Made by a program: the position numbers and the translations under genes
DNA from: Pseudomonas abieticivorans
GTDB lineage: Bacteria > Pseudomonadota > Gammaproteobacteria > Pseudomonadales > Pseudomonadaceae
Direction of reading: 5' to 3'
Length of the DNA: 64,000 nt
Assembly: GCF_023509015.1 (NCBI RefSeq)
Contig: NZ_CP094975.1
Coordinates: 1,617,501-1,681,500, forward strand
Notes under the pieces: generated by a model
Told to the model about the DNA's origin: nothing
Database searches by the model: none
Seen by the model: the letters and a program-made list of their open reading frames with translations, nothing else
Shown here: in pieces, positions 1 through 9,788 of the stretch
Layout of the letters: each line of letters begins with the position of its first letter
Numbering within the stretch: the stretch's first letter is position 1

Positions 1-958
1 AACCATTGAACATCTGTGTGTCGCGTACATTGGGGCTGAACAGCCCGCTGGGCAGGCGCCGTTCGCGGGCCTGGGTCCAGCGCGGGTGGTCCACCGTCGG
101 GTTGACGTTGGCGTAGAACCCGTACTCATCCGGCGCAATGTCTTGCCAAGTCGTTTGCGGCTGCTCGGCCACCAGGCTGATCCGCACGATCGACTTCACA
201 CTCTTGAACCCGTACTTCCATGGCACCACCAGCCGCAAAGGCGCACCGTTCTGATTGGGCAACTCGCGCCCGTACATGCCGACCGCCAGGATCGCCAAAG
301 GATTCATCGCCTCATCCAACCGCAGCCCTTCCACATAGGGCCATTTGATCAAGGCAAAGTCGGAGCGCTGGCCGGGCATGCTCTTGGGGTCTTTCAGGGT
401 TTCGAAGCGAATGTATTTGGCTTTGGAGGTAGGCTCTACGCGCTTGAGCAAGTCGGCAATCGGGAAGCCCAGCCAAGGGATCACCATCGACCAGGCCTCC
501 ACGCAGCGCAGCCGGTAGATACGCTCCTGCAACTGATAAGGCTGCATGAAGTCCTCCAGCGCATAGCGCCCTGGCTTACCGACCTCACCATCGATCACGA
601 CCGACCAAGGTTCGGTCTTCAAGGCACCAGCGTTCTGCGCCGGGTCGCCCTTGTCGGTACCGAACTCATAGAAGTTGTTGTAGTGGGTCGCATCCTTGAA
701 CGGGGTAATCGCCTCCCCTTCCACGGTCATGGCCTGCCACTGGGTTGCCGGTAACTTGCCTTTGAACCAGGCAGGAGCGGCGCCGGCATCGACATCCGCG
801 TAGCGAGAAGGGTCGGCGGCACTGGCCCATTGCGGCAGGCTGCCAACCGCCAGGGCGCCCAGCGAACTGGCCAATAGCCTGCGACGAGAAAGGTAGTGGT
901 GCTCAGGGGTGACGGCGGACTCGGAAAGGTCCGACGCGCGAGGCAACTTGATCAGCAT
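1..958 (-). CDS. msrP: Protein-methionine-sulfoxide reductase catalytic subunit MsrP (C-terminus cut by window edge)
   Basis: Reading the minus strand from the ATG at 958 gives an uninterrupted frame to the window edge, about 319 residues of a family normally near 335, so only the last residues are missing. The N-terminus has a twin-arginine signal ([16 protein letters not shown], about residues 24-39), expected for a molybdopterin enzyme exported folded to the periplasm. The segment [16 protein letters not shown] holds the cysteine that ligates molybdenum in the YedY/MsrP family. MsrP repairs oxidised methionines in periplasmic proteins with electrons from the haem membrane protein MsrQ, whose gene would be expected just beyond base 1. 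Identification is by family motifs. Confidence 0.93.
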   Translation of the reverse strand, partial: MLIKLPRASDLSESAVTPEHHYLSRRRLLASSLGALAVGSLPQWASAADPSRYADVDAGAAPAWFKGKLPATQWQAMTVEGEAITPFKDATHYNNFYEFGTDKGDPAQNAGALKTEPWSVVIDGEVGKPGRYALEDFMQPYQLQERIYRLRCVEAWSMVIPWLGFPIADLLKRVEPTSKAKYIRFETLKDPKSMPGQRSDFALIKWPYVEGLRLDEAMNPLAILAVGMYGRELPNQNGAPLRLVVPWKYGFKSVKSIVRISLVAEQPQTTWQDIAPDEYGFYANVNPTVDHPRWTQARERRLPSGLFSPNVRDTQMFNG

Positions 959-1023
959 GACGACTCCGTAGCCTTTGGTGAACTGATGCACCAGTAGACT
1001 ACGGAGCGCGCGAGAAAACTACA

Positions 1024-1887
1024 TCAGTCGGGCTTCTTGTGCCGACGCATGCGCAACAAATATTGCACCGGCCCCGACGCCGCGTAGCCGAGGAAGATCA
1101 GCAGCAGGATGCGCGGTGGATCGCTGAATACCACGGCGAACACCAGCACCACCGCCAGGATGGCCACGAAAGGCACACGCCCCTTGAGGTCCAGTTCCTT
1201 GAAGCTGTTGTACTTGATGTTGCTGACCATCAGCATGCCGGCCGCAGCCACCAGCAGGGCCACCAGGAAGGACATCTTGGAGCCCTGGATACCGTAATCG
1301 CTGAAGGCCCACACGGTGCCGGCCACCACGCCAGCCGCAGCCGGGCTGGCCAGGCCGATGAAGTAGCGTTTGTCAGCCGTGCCCACCTGGGTGTTGAAGC
1401 GCGCCAGGCGCAACGCAGCACCGGCGACATAGATGAACGCGACCATCCAGCCGACCTTGCCCATGTCTCCCAGCGCCCAGCCAAAAGCCAGCAACGCAGG
1501 GGCCACGCCGAACGCGACCATGTCGGACAGCGAGTCGTACTCGGCTCCAAAGGCACTCTGAGTGTTGGTCATGCGCGCCACGCGGCCATCGAGGCCGTCG
1601 AGCACCATGGCGACGAAAATGGCGATGGCGGCGAACGAAAAGTACTTGGCCGCTTCACTGGCGTTGCCGGCTGCCAGTTCGCTTTGTGCGCTCATCGAAT
1701 TGATGATCGAGTAGAACCCGGCAAACAGGTTTGCCGTGGTGAAGAGGTTGGGCAGCAGATAGATGCCGCGATGCCGGACTTTTCGCCCTTCAGCGTCATG
1801 CCCTTCTTCGACATGTTCATCGATCGGTAGCAGGCTTTCGGCGTCAGAGGCCGTGTTCGGCTCTTCGGGACGTTCGCTCATGGACAA
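1024..1887 (-). CDS. pssA: CDP-diacylglycerol--serine O-phosphatidyltransferase
   Basis: 287 aa membrane enzyme that makes phosphatidylserine, the precursor of phosphatidylethanolamine. The CDP-alcohol phosphatidyltransferase signature DG(x2)AR(x8)G(x3)D(x3)D is complete in the stretch starting DGLDGRVARM and ending EYDSLSD. Several hydrophobic helices follow, and the C-terminus is basic (MRRHKKPD). The N-terminal ~40 residues are acidic and hydrophilic. It lies between msrP and the ilv genes on the same strand, about 140 bp after ilvC, behind the ilvC terminator, so it is probably transcribed separately. Confidence 0.95.
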   Translation of the reverse strand: MSMSERPEEPNTASDAESLLPIDEHVEEGHDAEGRKVRHRGIYLLPNLFTTANLFAGFYSIINSMSAQSELAAGNASEAAKYFSFAAIAIFVAMVLDGLDGRVARMTNTQSAFGAEYDSLSDMVAFGVAPALLAFGWALGDMGKVGWMVAFIYVAGAALRLARFNTQVGTADKRYFIGLASPAAAGVVAGTVWAFSDYGIQGSKMSFLVALLVAAAGMLMVSNIKYNSFKELDLKGRVPFVAILAVVLVFAVVFSDPPRILLLIFLGYAASGPVQYLLRMRRHKKPD

Positions 1888-1983
1888 TACCTTGCAACGG
1901 TTTGGAAAGTTTCGACAGAGGTCTGCGACGAGGGTTCGCCAACAAACGTTGCAGCTTTATACCAGAACCTGACCCCCAAAACG

Positions 1984-2006
1984 AAAAAACGCGGCCGAAG
2001 CCGCGT
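1984..2006 (-). terminator. Intrinsic terminator after ilvC
   Basis: On the minus strand a 7-bp GC-rich stem (ACGCGGC/GCCGCGT) with a TTCG loop is followed by a run of six T. It lies 22 bp after the ilvC stop codon and closes the ilvI-ilvN-ilvC operon. Confidence 0.85.
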
Positions 2007-2027
2007 TTTCATCGCATCAAGCCAGGA

Positions 2028-3077
<1,050 letters not shown>

Positions 3078-3092
3078 CTACGCTAAATTGGT

Positions 3093-3584
3093 TTAGATGC
3101 TCAGAACTTTGTCGCCACGGGCAATGCCGGTGACGCCGCTGCGCACGGTCTCGAGGATCGAGGCTGTGCCTATAGACTGAATGAAGCTGTCCAGCTTGTC
3201 GCTGGTACCTGTCAGTTGCACGGTATAAACGCTACTGCTGACGTCAACGATCTGCCCACGATAGATATCGGTGGTGCGCTTGATCTCGGCGCGCTGGGCG
3301 CCGGTGGCCTTGACCTTGACCAACATCAATTCACGTTCGATGTGCGCGCTTTCCGACAGGTCGACCAACTTGACCACTTCGATCAACTTGTTGAGGTTTT
3401 TGGTGATCTGCTCGATCACCTCATCGTGGCCCACGGTGGTCAACGTCAGGCGCGACAGTGTCGGGTCTTCGGTTGGCGCAACCGTCAGGCTTTCGATGTT
3501 GTAGTTGCGCTGCGAGAACAGCCCGACCACACGGGACAATGCACCTGGTTCGTTTTCCAACAGCAAGGAAATAATGTGCCGCAT
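3093..3584 (-). CDS. ilvN: Acetolactate synthase, small regulatory subunit
   Basis: 163 aa from the ATG at 3584 (MRHIISLLLENEPGALSRV). The frame stays open 10 codons further upstream, but that would run back into the end of ilvI. An N-terminal ACT domain (about residues 1-75) binds valine for feedback inhibition, followed by the ALS_ss C-terminal domain. The start lies 2 nt after the ilvI stop, so translation is probably coupled and the two subunits are made together. Confidence 0.95.
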   Translation of the reverse strand: MRHIISLLLENEPGALSRVVGLFSQRNYNIESLTVAPTEDPTLSRLTLTTVGHDEVIEQITKNLNKLIEVVKLVDLSESAHIERELMLVKVKATGAQRAEIKRTTDIYRGQIVDVSSSVYTVQLTGTSDKLDSFIQSIGTASILETVRSGVTGIARGDKVLSI

Positions 3585-3586
3585 GA

Positions 3587-5311
3587 TTAGGTACGCTCCG
3601 TCTTGCTCAGCCACATGTCGCGCATCGAGCCGTCTTTGATCTGCATCGGGTAGACGTGCTCGCTGACGTCGACCTGGATGTCGAGGAACACCAGACGGTC
3701 CTTCATGGCGAACGCCTCTTCCATCTTCGGCTTCAGATCTTTCAGATCCGTGATGCGCATGCCGACGTGGCCGTAGGCTTCGACCAGCTTGACGAAGTCA
3801 GGCAGCGATTCCATGTAGGAGTGCGAGTGACGGGCACCGTAGCTCATGTCTTGCCACTGGCGAACCATGCCCAGTACACCGTTGTTGAGCAGGATGATCT
3901 TCACGGGCAAGTCGTACTGCAGGCAGGTCGACAGTTCCTGGATGTTCATCTGAATGCTGCCTTCGCCGGTGACGCAGGCAACGTGGGCATCCGGGAAGCT
4001 CAACTTCACGCCCATGGCGGCCGGGAAGCCAAAGCCCATGGTGCCCAGGCCGCCGGAGTTGATCCAGCGGTTAGGCTTGTTGAACTTGTAGTACTGCGCC
4101 GCGAACATCTGATGCTGGCCCACATCGGAGGTGACGTAGGCGTCGCCCTTGGTGACTTCGCACAGGGTTTCGATCACGGTCTGTGGCTTGATCTTGGAAC
4201 CGTCGCCTTTTTCATAAGGGAACAGGCCGCGATCACCGCGCCACTCTTCAATCTGCTTCCACCAACTGGCAACGGTCTCTTTGTTCGGGGTTTCACCGAT
4301 GTCCTTGAGGGTCGCGACCATCTCGGCCAGCACGCTGTCAACCGGGCCAACGATTGGCACGTCTGCCTTGATCGTCTTGGAGATAGAGGCCGGGTCGATG
4401 TCGATGTGGATGATCTTGGCGTTGGGGCAGAACTTCGCCGCGCCGTTGATCACACGGTCATCGAAACGCGCACCCACGGCCAAAATCACGTCGGCGTGGT
4501 GCATGGCAAGGTTGGCGGTGTAGCTGCCGTGCATGCCCAGCATGCCGACGAACTGGCGGTCCATGCCCGGATAGGCGCCAAGGCCCATCAAGGTGTTGGT
4601 TACCGGCAGGTTCAGCATCTGTGCAAGCTCGGTCAACGACTCCGAACCACCGCCCAGGATAACGCCACCCCCGGCATACATGACCGGGCGCTTGGCCGCC
4701 AGCAGCATTTCGGCTGCCTTGCGGATTTGCCCCGAGTGGCCACGCACGGCTGGGCTGTAGGAGCGCAGCTTGGCTTTTTTCGGGAAGACGTATTCGAACT
4801 TCTCAGCCGGGTTGGTCATGTCCTTGGGGATATCGACCACGACCGGGCCAGGACGGCCGGACTGCGCGAGGTAGAACGCCTTTTTCATCACTTCCGGGAT
4901 TTCCGATGCGTGCTTGATCATGAAGCTGTGCTTCACGATCGGCCGGGAAATACCGATCATGTCGGTTTCCTGGAACGCATCGGTGCCGACCATGGTGCTA
5001 GGCACCTGGCCCGACAGGATCACCATAGGGATGGAGTCCATGTAGGCGGTGGCAATACCGGTGATGGCGTTGGTCGCACCCGGGCCGGACGTTACCAGTA
5101 CCACACCGGCTTTACCGGTGGCACGGGCATAACCGTCAGCCATGTGGGTAGCGGCCTGCTCGTGACGAACCAGGATGTGTTCCACTTCCGGTTCTTTGAA
5201 CAAGGCATCGTAAACATGCAGGAGAGCACCACCAGGGTACCCATAGATGTGCTTAACGCCCTCGTCGCGCAAAAAGCGGACGATCATCTCAGCGCCAGAT
5301 AAAAGCTCCAC
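3587..5311 (-). CDS. ilvI: Acetolactate synthase, large catalytic subunit
   Basis: 574 aa ThDP enzyme catalysing the first common step of branched-chain amino acid synthesis. The GTG at 5311 is chosen as start because AGAGGTG lies 6-7 nt upstream and the product ([14 protein letters not shown]) has the normal Pseudomonas length; the open frame continues 12 codons further without a better ribosome site. The catalytic glutamate segment [14 protein letters not shown], the central FAD-binding-type domain and the ThDP motif beginning [13 protein letters not shown] are all present. First gene of ilvI-ilvN-ilvC. Confidence 0.95.
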   Translation of the reverse strand: MELLSGAEMIVRFLRDEGVKHIYGYPGGALLHVYDALFKEPEVEHILVRHEQAATHMADGYARATGKAGVVLVTSGPGATNAITGIATAYMDSIPMVILSGQVPSTMVGTDAFQETDMIGISRPIVKHSFMIKHASEIPEVMKKAFYLAQSGRPGPVVVDIPKDMTNPAEKFEYVFPKKAKLRSYSPAVRGHSGQIRKAAEMLLAAKRPVMYAGGGVILGGGSESLTELAQMLNLPVTNTLMGLGAYPGMDRQFVGMLGMHGSYTANLAMHHADVILAVGARFDDRVINGAAKFCPNAKIIHIDIDPASISKTIKADVPIVGPVDSVLAEMVATLKDIGETPNKETVASWWKQIEEWRGDRGLFPYEKGDGSKIKPQTVIETLCEVTKGDAYVTSDVGQHQMFAAQYYKFNKPNRWINSGGLGTMGFGFPAAMGVKLSFPDAHVACVTGEGSIQMNIQELSTCLQYDLPVKIILLNNGVLGMVRQWQDMSYGARHSHSYMESLPDFVKLVEAYGHVGMRITDLKDLKPKMEEAFAMKDRLVFLDIQVDVSEHVYPMQIKDGSMRDMWLSKTERT

Positions 5312-5533
5312 GTTGTTCACCTCTAAAACGCCAGAATACCGCTCCATGGGAACGGGTCTTAATAGGTTTACTGTCAGCAGAGCATGAGCGACGGTAGTCG
5401 CCGACGTACGTCAGCACTGACTGAGCAAGTATTGGGACGGCCCCCAAAGTGTTGCGGGAGGTTCCCACCCAGCGCGAGGTAACGCGTTGCGGGTGTAGCA
5501 GGTCGGCGCGGGTATGCGCCTCATGATCTGCTG

Positions 5534-5560
5534 AGGGGGTCTGCTTCTGGCAGTCCCCCT
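5534..5560 (-). promoter_or_regulatory. Hairpin at the 5' end of the ilv leader
   Basis: A stem of AGGGGG/CCCCCT and CTGC/GCAG with one T-T mismatch and a 5-nt loop lies about 225 bp before ilvI. It has no T-run, so it is not an ordinary terminator. The 5312-5714 stretch otherwise holds only the ilv leader and the short upstream region of the DUF4124 gene; I saw no convincing leader peptide rich in Val, Leu or Ile. Confidence 0.45.
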
Positions 5561-5574
5561 ACAGCGGACTTTGG

Positions 5575-5603
5575 ATTCTTCTTATTCAGCCGCTCCAAGT
5601 CAA
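5575..5603 (-). promoter_or_regulatory. Candidate sigma-70 promoter of ilvI-ilvN-ilvC
   Basis: On the minus strand TTGACT (5598-5603) and AAGAAT (5575-5580) are separated by 17 bp. The -35 is good and the -10 matches 4 of 6 positions. It would give a leader of about 255 nt before ilvI, starting just ahead of the hairpin at 5534-5560. Confidence 0.45.
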
Positions 5604-5714
5604 GTCATCTGTGCGTTTTTCGTCTTCATCTGGTGCACAAAGCGACAGAACATCGCGTTTTGTCGTACACGCCTATGGTAATTTCCCCATGGCGTTGTTC
5701 TTCAAGGAAATAAA

Positions 5715-6149
5715 ATGCGATCAATTTTCGCGGCTGCCGGGTTATGGGTCATGCTTCTCGCGCCAGCCATGGGCGCTCAAATCTACAAATGGGTGGACGC
5801 CCAGGGCCAGACACACTTCGATGCCCAGCCGCCCACCGGGCAAGCGACAACCACCGTCGACACCGGCAAACCACCCGCGGCACCCAGGCCGTCGGTAGCC
5901 AAGCCAGCCAACCCTCTGGAGGGCCAGGCGCGCCAGCGCGAAATCGATGCCCAGGTCAAGCAACAGGTCGCAGACCAGGAAGACCGCATGCAGCGCTATT
6001 GCGACGGTATTCGAACCAATATGGCGCAACTGCAGAACAACCCGCGGGTACGGGAAAACATCGAGGGTGCAGTCAGGCGCCTGACCGAAGAAGAGCGGCA
6101 GGCGAAGATTACTGACATGCAGCAGAAGATTACGGAGAACTGCCAATAA
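5715..6149 (+). CDS. DUF4124 domain-containing secreted protein
   Basis: 144 aa. A 20-residue signal peptide (MRSIFAAAGLWVMLLAPAMG, cleavage near AMG-AQ) is followed by the DUF4124 core AQIYKWVDAQGQTHFDAQPP, then a proline-rich linker and a charged helical region (QREIDAQVKQQVADQED). AAGGA lies 8 nt before the ATG. The family is common in Pseudomonas and of unknown function; the location is probably periplasmic. It converges with yqcC. Confidence 0.85.
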   Translation: MRSIFAAAGLWVMLLAPAMGAQIYKWVDAQGQTHFDAQPPTGQATTTVDTGKPPAAPRPSVAKPANPLEGQARQREIDAQVKQQVADQEDRMQRYCDGIRTNMAQLQNNPRVRENIEGAVRRLTEEERQAKITDMQQKITENCQ

Positions 6150-6157
6150 CCCCTGCC

Positions 6158-6187
6158 CATAACCGCCGCCCCAGGGCAACGGTTATG
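6158..6187. terminator. Hairpin between convergent DUF4124 and yqcC genes
   Basis: CATAACCG pairs with CGGTTATG, with an inner GCCC/GGGC pairing. It sits 8 bp after one stop codon and 12 bp before the other. It has no good T-run, so terminator function is uncertain. Confidence 0.35.
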
Positions 6188-6198
6188 AGCAGTTGCAG

Positions 6199-6528
6199 TT
6201 ATTCAGCCTGAGTGATCAGCTCATCGAACTGGGCCAGCAGCGCCCTCAGGCCGCGACTTTTTTCAGCCTGGCTGGCATAGACCATTTCAGCCATCGCCAA
6301 AATACCGGAGGCATTGGGCAGCGGCAGGTCGGACTCGAGGATCTGCTTCATGCGCGGCAAGAAGACCCACTGCAGCCACTGGGAAAAGTCCATCGTGTCG
6401 ACCGCAAAGGGCTCGACGCTGGCCAAATCCTCGGCACTCGGTGCCACCTCGCTCCACCAGCCCTGCAGGCGCAGTTCACGCTCGATCAGCAGCAGGTGAT
6501 CGGCCAAAATTGGAAAACGTGCGTCCAT
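6199..6528 (-). CDS. yqcC: YqcC family protein
   Basis: 109 aa from the ATG at 6528. Small, acidic, helical protein with the YqcC features LQGWWS and FSQWLQWVFLPRM. Function unknown. The start overlaps the lpoP stop (TGATG), so it is translationally coupled as the third gene of mrcB-lpoP-yqcC. A TTG one codon earlier could also serve as start. Confidence 0.85.
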   Translation of the reverse strand: MDARFPILADHLLLIERELRLQGWWSEVAPSAEDLASVEPFAVDTMDFSQWLQWVFLPRMKQILESDLPLPNASGILAMAEMVYASQAEKSRGLRALLAQFDELITQAE

Positions 6529-7292
6529 CAACCGCCACTCGCTGCTTTTTGCTTGGCCAGTGCCGCGCCTTGGGTATCACCTTGCTTGGCACGGGCCTGG
6601 GCAATCGTCGTCCACAAGCTGCTTTGCAGGTCTGGGCGGCCGTTGGCGTAAGTCAGCGCACGCTGGGCAAACTGCTCGGCCTGGGCGCCATCACCTTGAG
6701 CCAGGCGTACCTGGGCCAGGCGATAAAGCACTTGCGGCTCGCGCGGGGCGATGCGCTGGGCACGTTCCAGGCTCGATGAGGCACCGTTGAGGTCACCGCT
6801 GCCCTGCTGTTGCTGGGCGGTGGTGAGCAAGGCCAATACCGGGCCATCCAACTGCTCGTCAGCCGACAGGCCGCCACTGGCCGCGTTACTGCGCGGGATA
6901 CCGGTAGGGCTGGTGCTGTTGCTGGTTTGCGGCATGCTGTAGTTGCTGACCGGCGCTGGCGCACTGTTGTACGTGGACGTGCTGATCGGGGCCGAGTTCG
7001 TTGGGCCCGGGGTAATCGGCCCGGTGCTGATCGGCGCGCTGGTGCTGGCCGGTGCGGCGAACGTCATCGGTGCCTCGCCACCGCCTTGCGGCATGACCGT
7101 CACGCCAGAGTCTTGCGGCACGGCCTGGGGCGCTTGGCGCTGGGTAGCGTAGGCGCCGCGATTGGCCTGCACCCGCTCGCTGTTGGAAACGCGGCTGCCC
7201 GAGTCCACCACCGGGATCGAACCGCTGGGCACCGTGGAGCAGCCGTTAAGCAGGGCCATGGCCGTTAAAGCAGGAAACCACCACTTGTTCAA
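6528..7292 (-). CDS. lpoP: LpoP-type TPR outer-membrane lipoprotein, PBP1b activator
   Basis: 254 aa from a TTG at 7292, which has AGAGGA six nt upstream; an in-frame ATG at 7316 has no ribosome site. The N-terminus is a lipoprotein signal ending in LLNGC. A long Ser/Thr/Pro-rich linker (about residues 20-130) leads to a C-terminal tetratricopeptide region (ADEQLDGPVLALL to AKQKAAS). In P. aeruginosa the TPR lipoprotein encoded next to ponB/mrcB is LpoP, which reaches from the outer membrane to stimulate PBP1b. Position and architecture agree here; the activating role is inferred by homology. Confidence 0.82.
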   Translation of the reverse strand: MNKWWFPALTAMALLNGCSTVPSGSIPVVDSGSRVSNSERVQANRGAYATQRQAPQAVPQDSGVTVMPQGGGEAPMTFAAPASTSAPISTGPITPGPTNSAPISTSTYNSAPAPVSNYSMPQTSNSTSPTGIPRSNAASGGLSADEQLDGPVLALLTTAQQQQGSGDLNGASSSLERAQRIAPREPQVLYRLAQVRLAQGDGAQAEQFAQRALTYANGRPDLQSSLWTTIAQARAKQGDTQGAALAKQKAASGG

Positions 7293-7326
7293 TTCGATTC
7301 CTCTCACATGATTCAATCGGGCGTGC

Positions 7327-9648
7327 TCAGTTCAGCCAGCCCTTGACCCAATCCATCACCCCTTCGGCAGGGGCCTGGCCACCACCGCAGGCGGCGCCCG
7401 CGGCGGGTTCACTGCCACGAATATACGGCATCTGCACCGCACCTGGGCAGCTCGCGTCCGAGCCCTGCCCGGTGTGCGGGTCGATCCAGGCCTGCACCAC
7501 GTTATCGGGTTGCGGCGTGTCCAGCGGCAGCGGATCAGCTTTTTTCATGAAGCTGGTCCAGATCTGCAGGGCACCGGTTGCACCGGTGAACGGCGTCTTG
7601 CCGTTGTCGTCGCGGCCCAGCCACACCACCGCCAGCACATCCTGGCTGAAGCCTGCGAACCAGCTGTCGCGCGAATCGTTACTGGTGCCGGTCTTGCCTG
7701 CCAGGTTCAACGAGCTGGGCAGCACGTTGTACACGGAGCGCCCGGTACCTTCGCGCATCACCCGCTGCATCGCGTTCTGGATCAGGTAGATGGAGCCTGG
7801 GTCGAAACGCTGCTGGATCTGGAACGGGTAGCGCTTGAGCGGCTCGCCTTCAGCCGTCAGCACGCTGCGGATACCGCGCATCGGCGTGTTGAAGCCGCCA
7901 TTTGCCAGGGTCTGGTACATGGTCGCCACTTGCATCGGCGACATGCCACCGGCACCCAGCAGCATCGAGGGGTACGCCGGCCAATCGACGTCCACGCCAA
8001 GCTTGGAAATCGTTTTGAAGACGTTCGGCACGCCCAGGTCCAGGCCCAAGCGGGCGCTCGACAGGTTGTAGGAATGTGCCAGGCCTTGGTACAGGAAGAT
8101 CGTACCGTTGGCATTGCCTTCGTAGTTCTTGGGTTTCCAGATCTGACCGTCGGCGCCCTTCACCTGGAAGGGCTCATCCTTGACCCAGCTGGTCAGGGTG
8201 TACTGCGCCGGTTTTTCCAAGGCGGTCAGGTAGATCGATGGCTTGACCAGCGAGCCGATCGGCCGCACCGCATCCAACGCCCGGTTAAAGCCCGCATAGC
8301 CGGGTATCTTGCTGCCGACCAAGGCTTGCACTTCGCCGCTTTCCGGGTTGGTGACCACCATGGCGGCCTCAACCGCATCCGAGCCCTTGCGCCCCGACAA
8401 GCGCTTGAAGGTATCGGTGACGCTGGCTTCGGCCTTCATCTGCAGGATTGGGTCGAAACTGGTGAAGATGCGCAGGCCTTCCTCGGTCAAGTCTTCGTCG
8501 CGGTAGTCTTCACGCAACTGACGTTTGACCAGGTCCAGGAAGCCGGGGAACGAACTGTCCGCCAGGCTGCCCAGCTTGCTCACGCCCAGTGGCATCTTCT
8601 TCGCCGCATCCACCGCCTCCTGGCTGGCCACGCCTTGCTGCGCCAGCAAGTCCAGCACCAGGTTGCGCCGTTCCAGTGCGCGGTCGGGGTAACGCCGTGG
8701 GTTGTAGTAGGACGGCCCCTTGACCATACCCACCAGCAATGCCACCTGATGCAACTTGAGTTCGGCCAGCGGCTGGCTGAAGAAGAACTGGCTGGCCAGG
8801 CCGAAGCCATGCACCGCGCGCTGCCCGTCCTGGCCGATGAAGACCTCGTTGAGGTACGCCTCGAGAATCTCCTGCTTGCTGTAATGCACCTCCAGCAGCA
8901 CCGCCATCATCGCTTCGGTCAGTTTGCGGCTCAAGCTGCGTTCATTGGTCAGGTAGAAGTTCTTGACCAGCTGTTGCGTTAGCGTACTGCCGCCCTGACG
9001 CATCTGCCCCGCCGAGGCGTTGACCCAGAAGGCCCGCACGATGGACTTGGGCGACACCCCGAAGTGGTGATAGAAGTCGCGGTCTTCGACCGTGGTCAGC
9101 GTATCGAGCAGGTACGGCGGCACCTGATCGATCTTGATCAGGATGCGATCCTCGAGGTTTTTCGGGTAAAGCCCGCCAATCAGCAGAGGTTCAAGGCGCA
9201 CCACCGGCAATTTGGCACCGGCAGTGGTGGTCAACTCGGCCACGTAATCGCCGTTGAAGCGCACACGCACCGGCTGCGCCTGCTCAAGGCCTTCATAGAA
9301 CTGGAAGCCGCGGGTGTTGAGGTCCACGGTGGTGCCTTTGACCGTCGCGGTGCCCGGCCCGTCGACCGACGGCATACGGCGATAGCCCAAGGCGTCGAGT
9401 TCGGTCAGGAAGTCAGGTTCGCTGAGCTTCTGCCCGACGAACAGCTCCAGCGGCCGGGCGTAGACCTTGGCCGGGATGGTCCAGCGCTTGCCAGAGAACT
9501 TCTCCTGCACCACGGCATCAAGGTAAACGGCAAAGCCGGCCAGCACTACAAGGCCTACCAGGCTGAGCTTGAGCCCCCAGCCAAGCCAGGTGCGCAGGGT
9601 GCTGGAGGGGCGTTTTTTAGGGGTGCGGGAAGTTCGGGTACGAGTCAT
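7327..9648 (-). CDS. mrcB: Penicillin-binding protein 1B (bifunctional transglycosylase/transpeptidase)
   Basis: 773 aa. A basic cytoplasmic tail (MTRTRTSRTPKKRPS) is followed by one membrane helix (about 29-48), a UB2H-like region, then the GT51 glycosyltransferase domain with the catalytic glutamate in TTVEDRDFYHHFG. The transpeptidase domain has the Ser-x-x-Lys motif in GSLVKP, SYNLSS in the second motif and KTGTSND as the third. It builds peptidoglycan at the inner membrane. The C-terminal tail is Cys/Gly-rich. It is the first gene of mrcB-lpoP-yqcC, which places the enzyme and its activator in one transcript. Confidence 0.96.
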   Translation of the reverse strand: MTRTRTSRTPKKRPSSTLRTWLGWGLKLSLVGLVVLAGFAVYLDAVVQEKFSGKRWTIPAKVYARPLELFVGQKLSEPDFLTELDALGYRRMPSVDGPGTATVKGTTVDLNTRGFQFYEGLEQAQPVRVRFNGDYVAELTTTAGAKLPVVRLEPLLIGGLYPKNLEDRILIKIDQVPPYLLDTLTTVEDRDFYHHFGVSPKSIVRAFWVNASAGQMRQGGSTLTQQLVKNFYLTNERSLSRKLTEAMMAVLLEVHYSKQEILEAYLNEVFIGQDGQRAVHGFGLASQFFFSQPLAELKLHQVALLVGMVKGPSYYNPRRYPDRALERRNLVLDLLAQQGVASQEAVDAAKKMPLGVSKLGSLADSSFPGFLDLVKRQLREDYRDEDLTEEGLRIFTSFDPILQMKAEASVTDTFKRLSGRKGSDAVEAAMVVTNPESGEVQALVGSKIPGYAGFNRALDAVRPIGSLVKPSIYLTALEKPAQYTLTSWVKDEPFQVKGADGQIWKPKNYEGNANGTIFLYQGLAHSYNLSSARLGLDLGVPNVFKTISKLGVDVDWPAYPSMLLGAGGMSPMQVATMYQTLANGGFNTPMRGIRSVLTAEGEPLKRYPFQIQQRFDPGSIYLIQNAMQRVMREGTGRSVYNVLPSSLNLAGKTGTSNDSRDSWFAGFSQDVLAVVWLGRDDNGKTPFTGATGALQIWTSFMKKADPLPLDTPQPDNVVQAWIDPHTGQGSDASCPGAVQMPYIRGSEPAAGAACGGGQAPAEGVMDWVKGWLN

Positions 9649-9788
9649 GGCGGCGGATTATACGCACTTTGGCGGCCGTCGACAGACATCCCCATCGTTG
9701 GACGACAAGCGTTTATCGGTTGTTTGCACAGAGGGCCCAAGCGGCCATAATGCCCGACTCGAATTAACCGCCTGCTGAAGGATCGCCC

